Shown: positions 36,212 through 48,501 of the stretch, piece by piece
Position numbering within the stretch: position 1 is the first letter of the stretch
Layout of the letters: each line of letters begins with the position of its first letter
DNA from: Cyanobium sp.
Lineage (GTDB): Bacteria > Cyanobacteriota > Cyanobacteriia > PCC-6307 > Cyanobiaceae
Direction of reading: 5' to 3'
DNA length: 62,893 bases
Assembly: GCA_007135755.1 (NCBI GenBank)
Contig: SLIG01000060.1
Location: forward strand, 1 to 62,893
Notes under the pieces: model-generated
The model's input: the letters and a program-made list of their open reading frames with translations, nothing else
Database searches by the model: none
What the model was told of the DNA's origin: nothing
Program-made: the position numbers and the translations under genes

Positions 36212-37348
36212 TCAGGGCAGCAGCACCAGACCCAGCAGTACCAGTAGCAGGCTGGCGATCCAGAAACGGTTCACCACCTGGATCTCCCCCAGCCCCCCCA
36301 GTTCCAGGTGATGGTGCAGGGGCGCCATGCGCAGCACCCGGCGGCCCACCCCGTCGGGTCCCTTGGTGGCCTTGAACACCCACACCTGGACGATCACCGA
36401 CAGCGATTCGGCCAGAAACACCCCGCCCATCACCAGCAGCGGCCAGAGGCTGTTGGAGAGCAGGGCCACGGCGCTCAGGGACGCCCCCATCGCCAGGGAA
36501 CCGGTGTCGCCCATGAACAGGCGGGCCGGGTTGCGGTTGTGGGCCAGAAAGCCCAGCCAGCAGCCAGCCATGGCGGCGCAGAACGCGGCCAGGGCCGGGT
36601 CACCCTCGTGGCCGCGCAGCATCAGTTGCAGCCCCATGCCGGTGAACACCACGGCGCCACAGCCGGCCGCCAGGCCGTCAAGCCCGTCGGTGAGGTTGGT
36701 GGCGTTGCTCTCGGCCAGGAACACGAACAGGCCCAGGGGCCAGATCAGCAGACCCAGGGGCAGGATCCAGCCCAGGGGCAGAGCCACATGGCCCGGGCTG
36801 GCGCCACCCAGCCACTGGCCCTGGGCGGCCCAGGCCAGAAACAGCAGAGCGGCGGCGGCCTGCAGCAGCAACTTGCCGCGGGGTGTCAGGCCTGTGTTGG
36901 TGCGGCGGGTGAGGCTGCGCCAGTCGTCCACCGCGCCCACCGCCATGAAGGCCAGGGTGACGGCCGCCACGGCCAGCAGGCGCGGATCGGCCGGACTCGC
37001 CAGTCCGCCCACCACCACGCCCACCGGCACCACCAGCAGCCCGCCCATGGTGGGAGTGCCGGCCTTGCTGTGGTGGGCCTGGGGACCCTCCTCGCGGATC
37101 ACCTGGCCGAGCTTCAGCCGCCGCAGCCCGGGCACCCCCCAGGCCGTGACGGCCGTGCTCAGCAGCGCCGCCACCAGCAGGGGCAGGGTGAGCATCGAGT
37201 TGGCCACCAACCAGTCGCTGAGCGCACAGGCCGCCAGCAGGGTCAGGGCCAGCAGCCCCGCCGCCAGGCGCGCGTTCTTCGGTTGCGCCTGGCCCTGGCC
37301 CGGGGCCGTGGGGGCCTGGGCCGGTCGGCCTGTCACTGCCCGCGCCAC
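36212..37348 (-). CDS. mraY: Phospho-N-acetylmuramoyl-pentapeptide transferase
   Basis: A 378-residue polytopic membrane enzyme (~10 helices; GTG start). Family motifs are [33 protein letters not shown] with the catalytic Asp cluster, [21 protein letters not shown], and [13 protein letters not shown]. It moves phospho-MurNAc-pentapeptide from UDP to undecaprenyl phosphate, making lipid I. The ~25-residue Ala/Gln/Pro-rich N-terminus is not conserved. It sits 3 bp downstream of the DUF3134 gene. Confidence 0.95.
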   Translation of the reverse strand: MARAVTGRPAQAPTAPGQGQAQPKNARLAAGLLALTLLAACALSDWLVANSMLTLPLLVAALLSTAVTAWGVPGLRRLKLGQVIREEGPQAHHSKAGTPTMGGLLVVPVGVVVGGLASPADPRLLAVAAVTLAFMAVGAVDDWRSLTRRTNTGLTPRGKLLLQAAAALLFLAWAAQGQWLGGASPGHVALPLGWILPLGLLIWPLGLFVFLAESNATNLTDGLDGLAAGCGAVVFTGMGLQLMLRGHEGDPALAAFCAAMAGCWLGFLAHNRNPARLFMGDTGSLAMGASLSAVALLSNSLWPLLVMGGVFLAESLSVIVQVWVFKATKGPDGVGRRVLRMAPLHHHLELGGLGEIQVVNRFWIASLLLVLLGLVLLP

Positions 37349-37351
37349 CGC

Positions 37352-37627
37352 TCAGTCTTCCCAGGCTTCGTCCTGCTGCTCGTCGTCCTTGTTGTAGTCC
37401 TCCTTCTCCCCCATCAGCGCCGAGAGCTCCTCCTCCTCCACGGTGCTCACATCGGTGGTGGCACTCTCCTCCTCGGCCACCAGACGTCCGCTGCTCTCCA
37501 GCCAGCTGAGCAGATCGGGTTCATCGCGCAGGGGCAGCACCGGGGCCGGTTCGTCGCGGTCGTAGCGGGTGAGGGAGGGGTTGACGCTCTCCAGACGGCT
37601 GAGGCTGGAGGCGGAGAGCTTGCTCAT
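37352..37627 (-). CDS. DUF3134-like protein
   Basis: A 91-residue acidic protein. The conserved start fits DUF3134: NPSLTRYDRDEPAPVLPL, then DLLSWLESSGRLVA. The C-terminal half is very acidic (EEEELSALMGEKEDYNKDDEQQDEAWED, positions 64-91) and probably disordered. Cyanobacterial, function unknown. It precedes mraY by 3 bp, so the two are co-transcribed. A promoter is expected in 37628-37761, shared with the divergent small membrane protein gene. Confidence 0.65.
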   Translation of the reverse strand: MSKLSASSLSRLESVNPSLTRYDRDEPAPVLPLRDEPDLLSWLESSGRLVAEEESATTDVSTVEEEELSALMGEKEDYNKDDEQQDEAWED

Positions 37628-37761
37628 GCGGTCCGAGGGTGGTCAGGCTTGGGGTCGTCAGGCTGGAGGGTGGCGCTCTGGTTTGGATGCGGGCTGTGCA
37701 GGCGCATCCCGGGCGGCTCCACCCCGACCCACCAATCTAACCACCTCTTCCCTCACCCCCC

Positions 37762-38036
37762 ATGCCCGAACCCCTGTCCCCGCCCCCTGCCTCCGGCCGT
37801 GTCCTGCGCTCGGTGCTGGGCCTGTGGGCCCTGGCCCTGGGCCTCAGCGCCGCCCTCGCGGCCGCCGGCGCCCGCTGGCCCGCTCCCCTGGCCCTCGACG
37901 GCCGGCTGGTCTGGGCCCTGGTGCTGGGTCCGCCGCTGCTGATGGCCCTGTGGCTTGCGGCCAGCTGGCGCCTGCCGCAGGACCCGATTAGCGGCGACAG
38001 GGGAGAATCGGGCGATCAAGCGCAAGGACTGGGTTG

Positions 38037-38037
<1 letters not shown>
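37762..38037 (+). CDS. Small two-helix membrane protein
   Basis: A 91-residue protein with two hydrophobic segments, [19 protein letters not shown] (~18-36) and [20 protein letters not shown] (~50-69), and a polar tail. No family recognised. Its TGA overlaps the argG ATG by one base (TGATG), a classic translational coupling arrangement, although a functional link with arginine synthesis is not evident. Confidence 0.6.
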
Positions 38038-39248
<1,211 letters not shown>

Positions 39249-39257
39249 GCACGAGTC

Positions 39258-39728
39258 CTAAAACCGTTGCCGGTCGTCAAGGCCGAAGGCATGCCGCAGG
39301 CTGCGGCCCCAGGCCTGGCGACGGTTTGACGGGGGCGCAGGTGGATCGGCCGCCGGCATCAGCTGGCCGGCGACCGCTTCGGCGGCAGGCTGGAGCTGGC
39401 GGAGCTGCTCACGCAGACCCTGGTTGCCCTCCAGCAGCCGCTGCTTCTGCTCCAGCAGTGGCTCCAGGCGGGTTTCGAACTTGCCTTCGAAGATCTGCGG
39501 CAGGTCGTTGAGCAGGGCCCGCATCGAGGCCAGCTCTTCCCGGCAGGCGGCCAGTTCCCGCAGCAGGGATTCCCGTTTCCAGGTCTGCTGATGGGGGGAG
39601 AACAGGGGATCCGCAGGCTCTGCGGGATCTGCCGGCTCCGCCTTGCCGGCAGGGTCGGCCCACCATTGCGGCGGCGGGGGAATGGCGCCGGACTCAGGTC
39701 CGGCGGATGGGGGCGGATCCGCTGCCAT
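39258..39728 (-). CDS. Hypothetical coiled-coil protein
   Basis: A 156-residue protein with a Pro/Ala-rich N-terminus, a central coiled coil (~52-115: ESLLRELAACREELASMRALL, then RLEPLLEQKQRLLEGNQGLREQLRQ), a Pro-rich linker, and a short basic end (GRSLRHAFGLDDRQRF). No enzymatic motif. It lies downstream of rpsF on the same strand (37-bp gap). Function unknown. Confidence 0.6.
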   Translation of the reverse strand: MAADPPPSAGPESGAIPPPPQWWADPAGKAEPADPAEPADPLFSPHQQTWKRESLLRELAACREELASMRALLNDLPQIFEGKFETRLEPLLEQKQRLLEGNQGLREQLRQLQPAAEAVAGQLMPAADPPAPPSNRRQAWGRSLRHAFGLDDRQRF

Positions 39729-39765
39729 GGCCTAGACCCTAGGGGGAGGCTACGGAGAGCACAAC

Positions 39766-40128
39766 TCAGGCCGGCTGGCGCTCGACCTCAGCGGCTTCAC
39801 TCACCCCGGCGGGCACGCTGCGGGGCGGAGGCATGGGACCGTCCTGCTTGACCGTGAGGTAGCGGATCACGTCCTCGGACAGCCGCATCGCCCGCTCCAG
39901 CGGGGCCACCTGCTGGCCATCGCCGTCGTGGTTGAGCTGCACGTAGATGCCTTCGCGGTGCTTGGCGATCGGATAGGCCAGGCGGCGCTTGCCGCGCATC
40001 TGGCAATCGAGCACCTCGCCCCCGGCCTCGGTCACCAGGTCGCGGTAACGGGTGATGTGGGTTTCCACCTCCTCCTCCGGGATGTCCGGACGAAGGATGT
40101 ACATGGTTTCGTAATAGGACTGCGTCAT
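39766..40128 (-). CDS. rpsF: 30S ribosomal protein S6
   Basis: A 120-residue protein. The ferredoxin-like S6 core (~1-95) reads [39 protein letters not shown], and [20 protein letters not shown]6 binds 16S rRNA with S18 on the small-subunit platform. The C-terminal ~25 residues are a non-conserved extension ([21 protein letters not shown]). The start MTQSYYETM fits the family; the longer frame does not. Confidence 0.96.
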   Translation of the reverse strand: MTQSYYETMYILRPDIPEEEVETHITRYRDLVTEAGGEVLDCQMRGKRRLAYPIAKHREGIYVQLNHDGDGQQVAPLERAMRLSEDVIRYLTVKQDGPMPPPRSVPAGVSEAAEVERQPA

Positions 40129-40237
40129 GGTCGCCTGTCGTAGGGGCCGATGGGCGAGACCCACCAGCGACGGATCGATCAACTTATCCCAGCGCCGGCA
40201 TCCCAGCACAGCCTCCGTTCAGCAGCTCATCAGCAGC

Positions 40238-40705
40238 TCAGTAGAGCTGCATGCGCACCGCCTGGGAGAGGCTGGGGATGTCGGCCTCCTGGCCGCGCAG
40301 GCTCTGCACCACCCCGAAGCTCACCAGCAGCAGGGCCCCCAGGAACACGGTGTTGCTGAGCGTGCGCAGGGCGAAGCCGCCGGCCAGGGGGGCCAGCAGC
40401 ACGCTGAAGGCCAGGGTGAGCAGGATCAGCAGGATGTCGATCAGGATCGCCTGCAGCACGTTGAAGCGGATCAGGTAGGGCACCCGGCCGTTGCGCACCA
40501 CCGCCAGGAACAGCACCAGGAAGAGCACGAAGCCGCCGAAGGGCACCGCCTGCTGGAGCAGCAGCAGCGGCAGGGCCGGCAGGCTCAGCCACTGCAGGGC
40601 CGGGAACAGGCCGAACAGGCTGCGGCCGAAGCCCAGGGCATCGCTCCAGGGCAGCAGGTAGGCGAGGGCCGCCAGGAGCCGTTGCCAGATCGGGGGGCCT
40701 TGCAT
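40238..40705 (-). CDS. Tic20-like membrane protein
   Basis: About 155 residues from MQGPPIWQRLLAALAYLLPW (a GTG start 5 codons upstream is possible). Four hydrophobic helices have the family features: LAYLLPWSDALGFG, VRNGRVPYLIRFNVLQAILIDILL and FGVVQSLRGQEADIPSLSQAV. Tic20-type proteins include the chloroplast inner-envelope translocon subunit and cyanobacterial homologues of unsettled role. Followed on the same strand by rpsF about 110 bp downstream. Confidence 0.8.
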   Translation of the reverse strand: MQGPPIWQRLLAALAYLLPWSDALGFGRSLFGLFPALQWLSLPALPLLLLQQAVPFGGFVLFLVLFLAVVRNGRVPYLIRFNVLQAILIDILLILLTLAFSVLLAPLAGGFALRTLSNTVFLGALLLVSFGVVQSLRGQEADIPSLSQAVRMQLY

Positions 40706-40753
40706 CGCTGCGGCACGCACTGGAGCCAGGCTAGTGAGGGCCGCGGACCCCCC

Positions 40754-41641
40754 TCAGCCCGCCAGGGCCGCCTCGGCGGCGGCGCCCATGGCAGCCACCG
40801 GCACGTCCTCCCGGCCGCTCCACAGGCGCAGGGCCGCGGCGCCCTGCTGCACCAGCATCTCCAGCCCGTCGAGGCTGCGGCACCCCCGCGCGGCCGCGGC
40901 CTGCAGCAGGGCCGTGGGCCGTGGGGTGTAGATGAGGTCGTACACCGTGGCCCCGGCCTGCACGGCGTCGAGCAGATGCGGGCTCAGCGGGCAGCGTTCG
41001 GCGGCATCCGGATCGCCGGCGGCGGCCATCCCCACCGGGGTGGTGTTCACCACCAGGGCGGCGCCGGCCAGGGCGCCATCGAGCTGCGCCCAGTCCACAC
41101 CCTGCAGCTGCGGGGCCCAGCCGCGGCAGCCGGCCACGAACGCCGCCACGGCCTCACGGCGGCGGGCGGCCACGGCGATGGAGTTCAGCCCCAGCTCCAC
41201 CAGGCCCGCCACCACGGCGCGAGCGCTGCCGCCGCAGCCCAGCACCAGTGCCCGGCGCGCGCTCCAGTCCTGGGCCCCGCCGGTGCGCAGGGGGGCCAGG
41301 AAGCCCTCCACATCGGTGTTGGTGCCCAGCCAGCCGCCCCCGGCGTGGGGCACCAGGGTGTTCACCGCCCCCAGCCGGGCGGCCAGGGGACTCAGCTCCC
41401 GGCAGAGGGGCACCACCGCCTGCTTGTGGGGGATGGTCACGTTCAGGCCCCGGCAGCCCATGGCGGCCAGAGCCTCCACCACCGTGGCCAGCTGGCCGGC
41501 CGGGGCGGGCAGGGCCAGATACACCCAGTCCAGCCCCAGTTCCGCCAGGGCGGCGTTGTGCATCACCGGCGACAGCGAGTGGCGCACCGGATCCCCCAGC
41601 ACCCCCACCAGGGCTGTGGTGGCGGCGATCGGCGAAGCCAT
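40754..41641 (-). CDS. aroE: Shikimate dehydrogenase
   Basis: A 295-residue enzyme starting MASPIAATTALVGVLGDPVRHSLSP. The substrate and catalytic region is GLNVTIPHKQAVV with the active-site Lys, then NTLVPHAGGGWLGTNTDVEGF with the catalytic Asp. The NADP-binding loop is VLGCGGSARAVVAGL. It reduces 3-dehydroshikimate to shikimate with NADPH. It is divergent from dnaK with 135 bp between the starts. The frame continues open far upstream, antisense to dnaK, but that extension is not coding. Confidence 0.95.
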   Translation of the reverse strand: MASPIAATTALVGVLGDPVRHSLSPVMHNAALAELGLDWVYLALPAPAGQLATVVEALAAMGCRGLNVTIPHKQAVVPLCRELSPLAARLGAVNTLVPHAGGGWLGTNTDVEGFLAPLRTGGAQDWSARRALVLGCGGSARAVVAGLVELGLNSIAVAARRREAVAAFVAGCRGWAPQLQGVDWAQLDGALAGAALVVNTTPVGMAAAGDPDAAERCPLSPHLLDAVQAGATVYDLIYTPRPTALLQAAAARGCRSLDGLEMLVQQGAAALRLWSGREDVPVAAMGAAAEAALAG

Positions 41642-41776
41642 GGCGGCGCGGCGCTGATGGCCGAACCGTAGGCCTCGGTACGGCAGCTGTTCGGGAACCA
41701 CACCTCGCCCCCACAGGCCCTCGCTGCTGAGGATGCAGAGATCAAATTTCAGATACACCAGGAGAGGACAGGGCCC

Positions 41777-43693
<1,917 letters not shown>

Positions 43694-43712
43694 ACCTCCC
43701 GCAGGCTGATCC

Positions 43713-43734
43713 AGCCCCCGCCCGGGGGCTTTTT
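43713..43734 (+). terminator. Rho-independent terminator after dnaK
   Basis: A perfect 7-bp stem AGCCCCC / GGGGGCT with a GCCC loop is followed by TTTTT, 20 bp after the dnaK stop. This is the clearest terminator in the window. It overlaps the end of the convergent thiO-like gene. Confidence 0.9.
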
Positions 43735-44843
43735 CATGCCCCGCGCCCGGCGGCGATCCGGTCGGCCACCCACTCGGCCGTGGCCGGCGCCAGCAGCACC
43801 CCGTTGCGGTAGTGGCCGCTGGCCACCACCAGGCCCGGCTCCAGCACCTCCAGCACCGGAGCGGGCTGCCGGCAGGGCCGGCAGCGCTGGCCCTGCCAGC
43901 TGCGGATCACGGCGGCCCGGCCGAGCCAGCCCAGTTCCGCCCCTGCCCAGCCGCGCAGATCCCTGAGGGCCGTCGGGTCGGCCAGATGGCCCGGTTCCAG
44001 GGTGGCCCCCAGCCAGCACCGCCGCCCGCCCGGCAGGTCGGGCCGGGGCACCAGGTTGATGCCGCGCCACAGCACCGCCCCGGGCCAGCCGCCCGCCGGG
44101 CCGGTCCAGGCGGGCAGGCCGTCCAGCCCGTTCTCCAGCTCCAGCTCCAGCGCCTGACCCAGCACCGGTTCCATCGGCAGGCTGTGGCCCAGGCGCTCCA
44201 GCAGCGCCGCCGTGGCCACACCGGCGCAGAGCACCAGCCAGGGGGCCTCCACGCGGCTGCCGGCGCTGCCGATCAGGCGCCAGCCCCCGCCAGCGCCGTG
44301 GCCGCTGCGTTCCAGCCGGCAGGCGGCTTCGCCGAGCACGCTGAGCCCGCCGGCGCGGGCGCTGGCCAGCAGGGCGGCCATGGCCTGGCGGGGATCCAGC
44401 TGGCCATCGCCGGGGGAGTGCAGGCCGCCCAGGGCGGCGGCCTGCAGCTGGGGCCGCAGCCCCTGCAGCCGCTCGGCTGACCACAGTTCGAGGGGGATCC
44501 CGCGGCGCTGGCGCTCGGCGGCGAGCCGTTGCTGGCGGGCCAGCTCGTCTGCGCTGGAGGCCAGCAGCAGCAGCCCCGCCCGCCGGGCCACGCCATGGCC
44601 CTCGGCCTCCAGGGCGGCGAGCCACTGGGGCCAGAGGGCGTGGCTGCGCTGGCGCAGCCGCCAGCCCCGGCCGCTGGAGCGGTGGAACACCTGGGCCATC
44701 AGCATGCCCAGGGCGGCCCAGCTGCCCGCGTTACCAGCCGGCGGTCCATCGATGGCGGGATCCACCAGCAGCACCGGATGGCCGCGGCGCTGGAGCTGCC
44801 AGGCGCAGGCCAGGCCCACCAGGCCGGCCCCCACCACCAGCAC
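43734..44843 (-). CDS. FAD-dependent glycine oxidase ThiO-like protein
   Basis: About 369 residues from a GTG that gives VLVVGAGLVGLACAWQLQRRGH, an N-terminal FAD Rossmann motif. DAO/ThiO features follow: GNAGSWAALGMLM, a GLHSPGDGQLDPRQAMAAL stretch, and the C-terminal GHYRNGVLLAPATAEWVADRI. ThiO oxidises glycine to iminoacetate for the thiazole of thiamine. The start is uncertain: no ATG lies between the psbQ stop and the FAD motif. It is 67 bp downstream of psbQ on the same strand. Another D-amino-acid-oxidase-type substrate cannot be excluded. Confidence 0.75.
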   Translation of the reverse strand: MLVVGAGLVGLACAWQLQRRGHPVLLVDPAIDGPPAGNAGSWAALGMLMAQVFHRSSGRGWRLRQRSHALWPQWLAALEAEGHGVARRAGLLLLASSADELARQQRLAAERQRRGIPLELWSAERLQGLRPQLQAAALGGLHSPGDGQLDPRQAMAALLASARAGGLSVLGEAACRLERSGHGAGGGWRLIGSAGSRVEAPWLVLCAGVATAALLERLGHSLPMEPVLGQALELELENGLDGLPAWTGPAGGWPGAVLWRGINLVPRPDLPGGRRCWLGATLEPGHLADPTALRDLRGWAGAELGWLGRAAVIRSWQGQRCRPCRQPAPVLEVLEPGLVVASGHYRNGVLLAPATAEWVADRIAAGRGA

Positions 44844-44910
44844 CGGATCAGCCGGCCTGACGGGCGCCGGCGGCGGCAGCGGGGCGGGTTTGCTCAGGGG
44901 CTGCCGGTCG

Positions 44911-45459
44911 TCAGACCTGCTTGAGATCTTCCTGCACCTGGGCCGGCAGGATCTGGGCGTACTTGCCGAAGCCGCTGGCCACGGAGATGTAGGTCTTGCG
45001 CAGGGCGTCGGCGTCCTGCAGGCGGGCGGCCTCATCGAGCTGGGCCAGGGAGCGCTTGAGCTGCTCGGCCAGGCGCCTGGCTTCCGGCTGGTCGTCGGGC
45101 AGCAGGCGCTGGTTGATGTAGAGCATCTGGCGGCCCACCTCCTGCATCGGCCCGTGGATGAGGTTGCGGGTGAAGGTCCAGTCGCGCTGGTTCACCAGGT
45201 CGGCCAGCTCGGGGAGGCGATCGCGGGCGGCCAGGAAGCCCTCCGCCTGGCGCTCGATGAAGGCGATGTCCTCGGCGCTGAGGCTGGGCGGCTGGGCCTG
45301 GCTGCCGCCGCAGGCGGCAAGGCTGACGCAGAGCATGGCCGCCAGCACGAACGACAGCAGCCGGCGCAGGGGCTGCTGCAGGGCGGCCAGCGGCAGCGAG
45401 AGCGGCGAGGCGGGCAGCGGTGAAGTGATCAGCGACGTTGAGACCTGGGCAGGGGCCAT
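44911..45459 (-). CDS. psbQ: Photosystem II protein PsbQ (lipoprotein)
   Basis: A 182-residue protein from MAPAQVSTSL. After a hydrophobic segment, a lipobox CVSLAAC places a lipidated Cys near residue 50, as in cyanobacterial PsbQ. The mature four-helix bundle contains RDWTFTRNLIHGPMQEVGRQMLYIN and SVASGFGKYAQILP, the family hallmarks. It stabilises the oxygen-evolving side of photosystem II on the thylakoid lumen. It is divergent from srx. The first ~35 residues are unusually long for a leader. Confidence 0.88.
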   Translation of the reverse strand: MAPAQVSTSLITSPLPASPLSLPLAALQQPLRRLLSFVLAAMLCVSLAACGGSQAQPPSLSAEDIAFIERQAEGFLAARDRLPELADLVNQRDWTFTRNLIHGPMQEVGRQMLYINQRLLPDDQPEARRLAEQLKRSLAQLDEAARLQDADALRKTYISVASGFGKYAQILPAQVQEDLKQV

Positions 45460-45586
45460 CGTCGGGCGGAGCGGCAGTGGCAGGGGCTGACTGTATCGGT
45501 GCCCCGGTGCCTGGAGAGCCGGGTTGTCGCCGCTCGCAACCTCCCCGGACAGGGGCGCTAAAACGGAATGAGTATGAGATGGGCCG

Positions 45587-45847
45587 ATGCGCGAAGCCGT
45601 GCTGCCCCTGGCCGCCATCCGCCGTCCCCTGCAGCGGGTGCTTGATGAGGCCAAGGTGGCCGCCCTGGCGGCGGCGATCGCCGCCGAGGGGCAACAGGAG
45701 CCCATCGACGTGCTCGAGGTGGAGGGGGAGCTGTGGGGCTTCAACGGCTGCCACCGGGTGGCGGCCCATGAGCGTCTCGGCCTCACCACCATCCGTGCCC
45801 GGGTGCGGCGCGCCAACCGCGAGGTGCTACGCATGCACCTGCTCTGA
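45587..45847 (+). CDS. srx: Sulfiredoxin
   Basis: An 86-residue ParB-fold enzyme. LPLAAIRRPLQRVLD and EGQQEPIDVLEVEGE lead to the catalytic motif GFNGCHRVAAHERLG with Cys55. The usual motif is FSGCHR, so Ser is Asn here. Sulfiredoxin uses ATP to repair over-oxidised 2-Cys peroxiredoxins. The ATG, size and end (VLRMHLL) match cyanobacterial Srx. It is followed 22 bp later by purU on the same strand, and divergent from psbQ. Confidence 0.88.
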   Translation: MREAVLPLAAIRRPLQRVLDEAKVAALAAAIAAEGQQEPIDVLEVEGELWGFNGCHRVAAHERLGLTTIRARVRRANREVLRMHLL

Positions 45848-45869
45848 GCCCCTGCCGGCCCCTGCCGCG

Positions 45870-46766
45870 ATGCCGCCTGCCACCGCCATCCTCCAGGTGA
45901 TCTGTCCCGACCGGCCGGCCCTGGTGAGTGAGCTCTCGGGCTGGGTGGCGGCCAACGGCGGCAACATCCGCCACGCCGATCACCACACCGACGCCGGTGC
46001 CGGCCTCTTCCTCAGCCGCATCGAATGGCAGCTCGAGGGCTTCGGGCTGCCGCGGGCGGCGATCGCGCCTGCCGTGGCGGCCCTGGCCGAGCGCCTCGGC
46101 GGCGAAGGCCAGGTGCACTTCTCCGATGAGCTGCCCCGGGTGGCGATCTTCGTGAGCCGCCAGGACCACTGCCTGGTGGACCTGCTCTGGCGCACCCGCG
46201 CCGGCGAACTGCCGATGCGCGTGCCACTGGTGGTGTCGAATCACCCGCAGCTGCAGGCCACCGCCGAGGACTTCGGAGCCACCTACGTGCATCTGCCCGT
46301 GAGCCCCGCCACCAAGGCGGAGGTGGAGGCCGAGCAGCTGCGGCTGCTGGCCGAGCACGGCATCGAGCTGGTGGTGCTGGCCAAGTACATGCAGGTGCTC
46401 AGCGGCGAGTTCCTCGAGCGCTTCCACGCTGCCGGCCGCCCCGAAGGCGGCGCCGGCGTTTCAGCCCATGGCGTGATCAACATCCACCACTCGTTCCTGC
46501 CCGCCTTCCAGGGGGCCCAGCCCTACCACCGCGCCTGGGAGCGGGGCGTGAAGCTGATCGGCGCCACGGCCCACTACGTGACCGAAGAGCTCGACGCCGG
46601 GCCGATCATCGAGCAGGCCACCGTGCACGTGAGCCACCGCGATGAAGTGGACGACCTGATCCGCAAGGGCCGCGACACCGAGCGTCTGGCCCTGGCCCGG
46701 GCCCTGCGCCTGCATCTGCGCCGCCAGGTGATGGTGTACCGGGGCCGAACGGCGGTGTTCGACTGA
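45870..46766 (+). CDS. purU: Formyltetrahydrofolate deformylase
   Basis: A 298-residue enzyme from MPPATAILQVICPDRPALV. The N-terminal ACT domain (~8-85) is followed by a formyltransferase-type hydrolase domain with VVSNHPQLQ, VLAKYMQVLS, NIHHSFLPAFQGAQPYHRA (catalytic Asn/His) and GATAHYVTEELDAGPIIEQ (catalytic Asp). It hydrolyses 10-formyl-THF to THF and formate. A short insertion, HAAGRPEGGAGVSAH, precedes NIHHSF where most members are shorter. Formate made here could supply PurT (34409-35590). Confidence 0.93.
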   Translation: MPPATAILQVICPDRPALVSELSGWVAANGGNIRHADHHTDAGAGLFLSRIEWQLEGFGLPRAAIAPAVAALAERLGGEGQVHFSDELPRVAIFVSRQDHCLVDLLWRTRAGELPMRVPLVVSNHPQLQATAEDFGATYVHLPVSPATKAEVEAEQLRLLAEHGIELVVLAKYMQVLSGEFLERFHAAGRPEGGAGVSAHGVINIHHSFLPAFQGAQPYHRAWERGVKLIGATAHYVTEELDAGPIIEQATVHVSHRDEVDDLIRKGRDTERLALARALRLHLRRQVMVYRGRTAVFD

Positions 46767-46797
46767 GGCCCAGGCCACGGAGCTCAGATCATGGGGC

Positions 46798-48420
46798 TCA
46801 GGCCACGGCTGTGGGGACTCCGGCCGCCAGGGCCTCCTGGGCGTGTTTGAGCAGGGTGGCCGGGGGCAGCGGCCCCTCCAGGTGCTGCCAGGGCAGAACG
46901 CGCTCTGGGCTCCAGGTGGCGTGGATCACCTCCTCCCAGGGGGGCGGCGGCAGTTGGGTGTCCGCAGTGCGGGACGGTGCCGCCTCATGCTCACCCGCCA
47001 GCACGGCGCGGTAGGCCTGTTTCCAGCCCCCCAGGCTCTCGTGGCGGCCGCGGGCGGCGGCGATCACCGGCGCCAGGCGGCGGTCGCTGCGGGAGATCAG
47101 GGCCTGGATCACGCTCCAGCCGTAGCTTTCCGGGCGCAGCTCGATGCCCTTGGGCTTGAGCCGCTTGGCCAGCAGCTTCAGGCGCTTGTCGGCTTCGGGG
47201 CGCACCCCCTGCCACTGGAACGGCGTGTGGGCCTTGGGCACGAAGGTGCTCACCCCCAGGGAGAGCCGCAGGCCGGGTGTGGCTTTCTTCAGAGCCAGCA
47301 GCAGGGCGGCGGTGGCCTCCACGTCGGCCTCCTCCTCCGTGGGCAGGCCCACCATGCCGTAGAGCTTCAGGCCGGTGAGGCCGCCCTCTTTGGCGTAGCG
47401 GGCAGCCGCGTAGATCTCCTCGCTGGCGAGCTTCTTGTTCACCACCTGGCGCATGCGCTCGCTGCCGCTCTCGATGGCGATCGTGAGTGACCTGCTGCCC
47501 CGTTTGGCCAGGATCCGGCCCAGCTCCGGGGTCACGGTGGCGGCGCGCACCGAGCTCACGCTCACCCGCGTGTCCTCGAAGCGATCCTGATCCAGCCAGC
47601 CCAGCAGCTCGGCGAACTGGGGGTGCTGGGTGACCGACGCCCCCAGCAGGCCGAGGCGCCGGGTGGCGGCCAGGCCCTTCTCCACCGCCGGGATCAGGCC
47701 GTCGTCGAGGCTGGGGGTGCGGAAGGGCAGGGTGAGGTAGCTGGCCAGGCAGAAGCGGCACAGCTCCGGGCAGCTGCGCACCACCTCCACCATGTGGATC
47801 GACGGCCAGGCCGCCGCAGGGGTGATCACGGCCGAATGGCTGAGGGTGTTGCCGCGCCAGGTCTGTTTGGCCACGGTGGCCGGGATGCCCGGCTCTGTTG
47901 GCTCGATGCCCAACAGCTGGCCCTCTGACCCGTAGCGGGGGGCGTAGAGACTGGGCACATAGACGCCCGGCACCTGGGCCAGCTGCCGTAGCCGCTCGGC
48001 CCGCGGCGCCTCCCGGCAGGCCTGCAGGGCATCGAGAAAGGCGGGCAACAGCAGTTCGCCATCGCCCAGCAGCACCACATCGAAGAAGGGCGCCAGGGGC
48101 TCGGGGTTGGCGGTGAGCACCGGTCCGCCGCCGAACACGATCGGGTCACCGTCGCCCCGGTCGTGGCTCCACAGGGGGATGCGCTGGCGCTCCAGCAGCT
48201 CCAGCAGCACCGGCCCATCCAGCTCCCAGCTCAGGGAGAGGCCGAACAGATCGAGCCTGCGGTGGGGCGGATCGCCCTGGTCGGTGAACAGGCGGCGCAC
48301 ATCCACATCGGCCCGCTGGGCCAGGGTGGCCCACACCACCTGGAAGCCCAGGCTGGTGATGCCCACCGAATAGGTGCTGGGGAAGGCCAGCACGGTGCGC
48401 AGCGCCCCGGGCTGGGGCAC
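46798..48420 (-). CDS. B12-binding-like radical SAM protein
   Basis: A 540-residue protein (GTG start; no better start between the upstream stop and here). The N-terminal part (~1-190) begins VLAFPSTYSVGITSLGFQVVW and has the FGGGPVLTANPEPLAPFFDVVLLGDGE stretch (split by short loops) of B12-binding-type radical SAM proteins. The 4Fe-4S site is CPELCRFC (Cys217, Cys221, Cys224). Then come a TIM-barrel core (AIESGSERMRQVVNK, then GLKLYGMVGLPTEEE) and a C-terminal extension. The substrate is not known. Confidence 0.85.
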   Translation of the reverse strand: MPQPGALRTVLAFPSTYSVGITSLGFQVVWATLAQRADVDVRRLFTDQGDPPHRRLDLFGLSLSWELDGPVLLELLERQRIPLWSHDRGDGDPIVFGGGPVLTANPEPLAPFFDVVLLGDGELLLPAFLDALQACREAPRAERLRQLAQVPGVYVPSLYAPRYGSEGQLLGIEPTEPGIPATVAKQTWRGNTLSHSAVITPAAAWPSIHMVEVVRSCPELCRFCLASYLTLPFRTPSLDDGLIPAVEKGLAATRRLGLLGASVTQHPQFAELLGWLDQDRFEDTRVSVSSVRAATVTPELGRILAKRGSRSLTIAIESGSERMRQVVNKKLASEEIYAAARYAKEGGLTGLKLYGMVGLPTEEEADVEATAALLLALKKATPGLRLSLGVSTFVPKAHTPFQWQGVRPEADKRLKLLAKRLKPKGIELRPESYGWSVIQALISRSDRRLAPVIAAARGRHESLGGWKQAYRAVLAGEHEAAPSRTADTQLPPPPWEEVIHATWSPERVLPWQHLEGPLPPATLLKHAQEALAAGVPTAVA

Positions 48421-48459
48421 CGCCGGCGTGAATAGCAGCGTTTCCTGATCCAGGGCTGG

Positions 48460-48483
48460 GCTGGGGGCAGCGTCGCCCCCAGC
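48460..48483 (-). other. 9-bp perfect hairpin between lipoprotein and radical SAM genes
   Basis: GCTGGGGGC (48460-48468), loop AGCGTC, GCCCCCAGC (48475-48483). It lies after the lipoprotein stop and before the radical SAM start on the reverse strand. No T-run follows, so it may be a weak terminator, an mRNA-processing or a translation-control hairpin. Confidence 0.6.
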
Positions 48484-48501
48484 GTGTCACCCAGGGCAGG
48501 C

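Noticed and set aside
40220..40240. 11-bp near-duplication CAGCAGCTCA(T) at the end of the Tic20-like gene
   Set aside because: Too short and too simple (CAGCAG type) to be informative beyond ordinary slippage.
41642..41776. CIRCE (HrcA) operator before dnaK
   Set aside because: I looked for TTAGCACTC-N9-GAGTGCTAA or a close variant; none is present.
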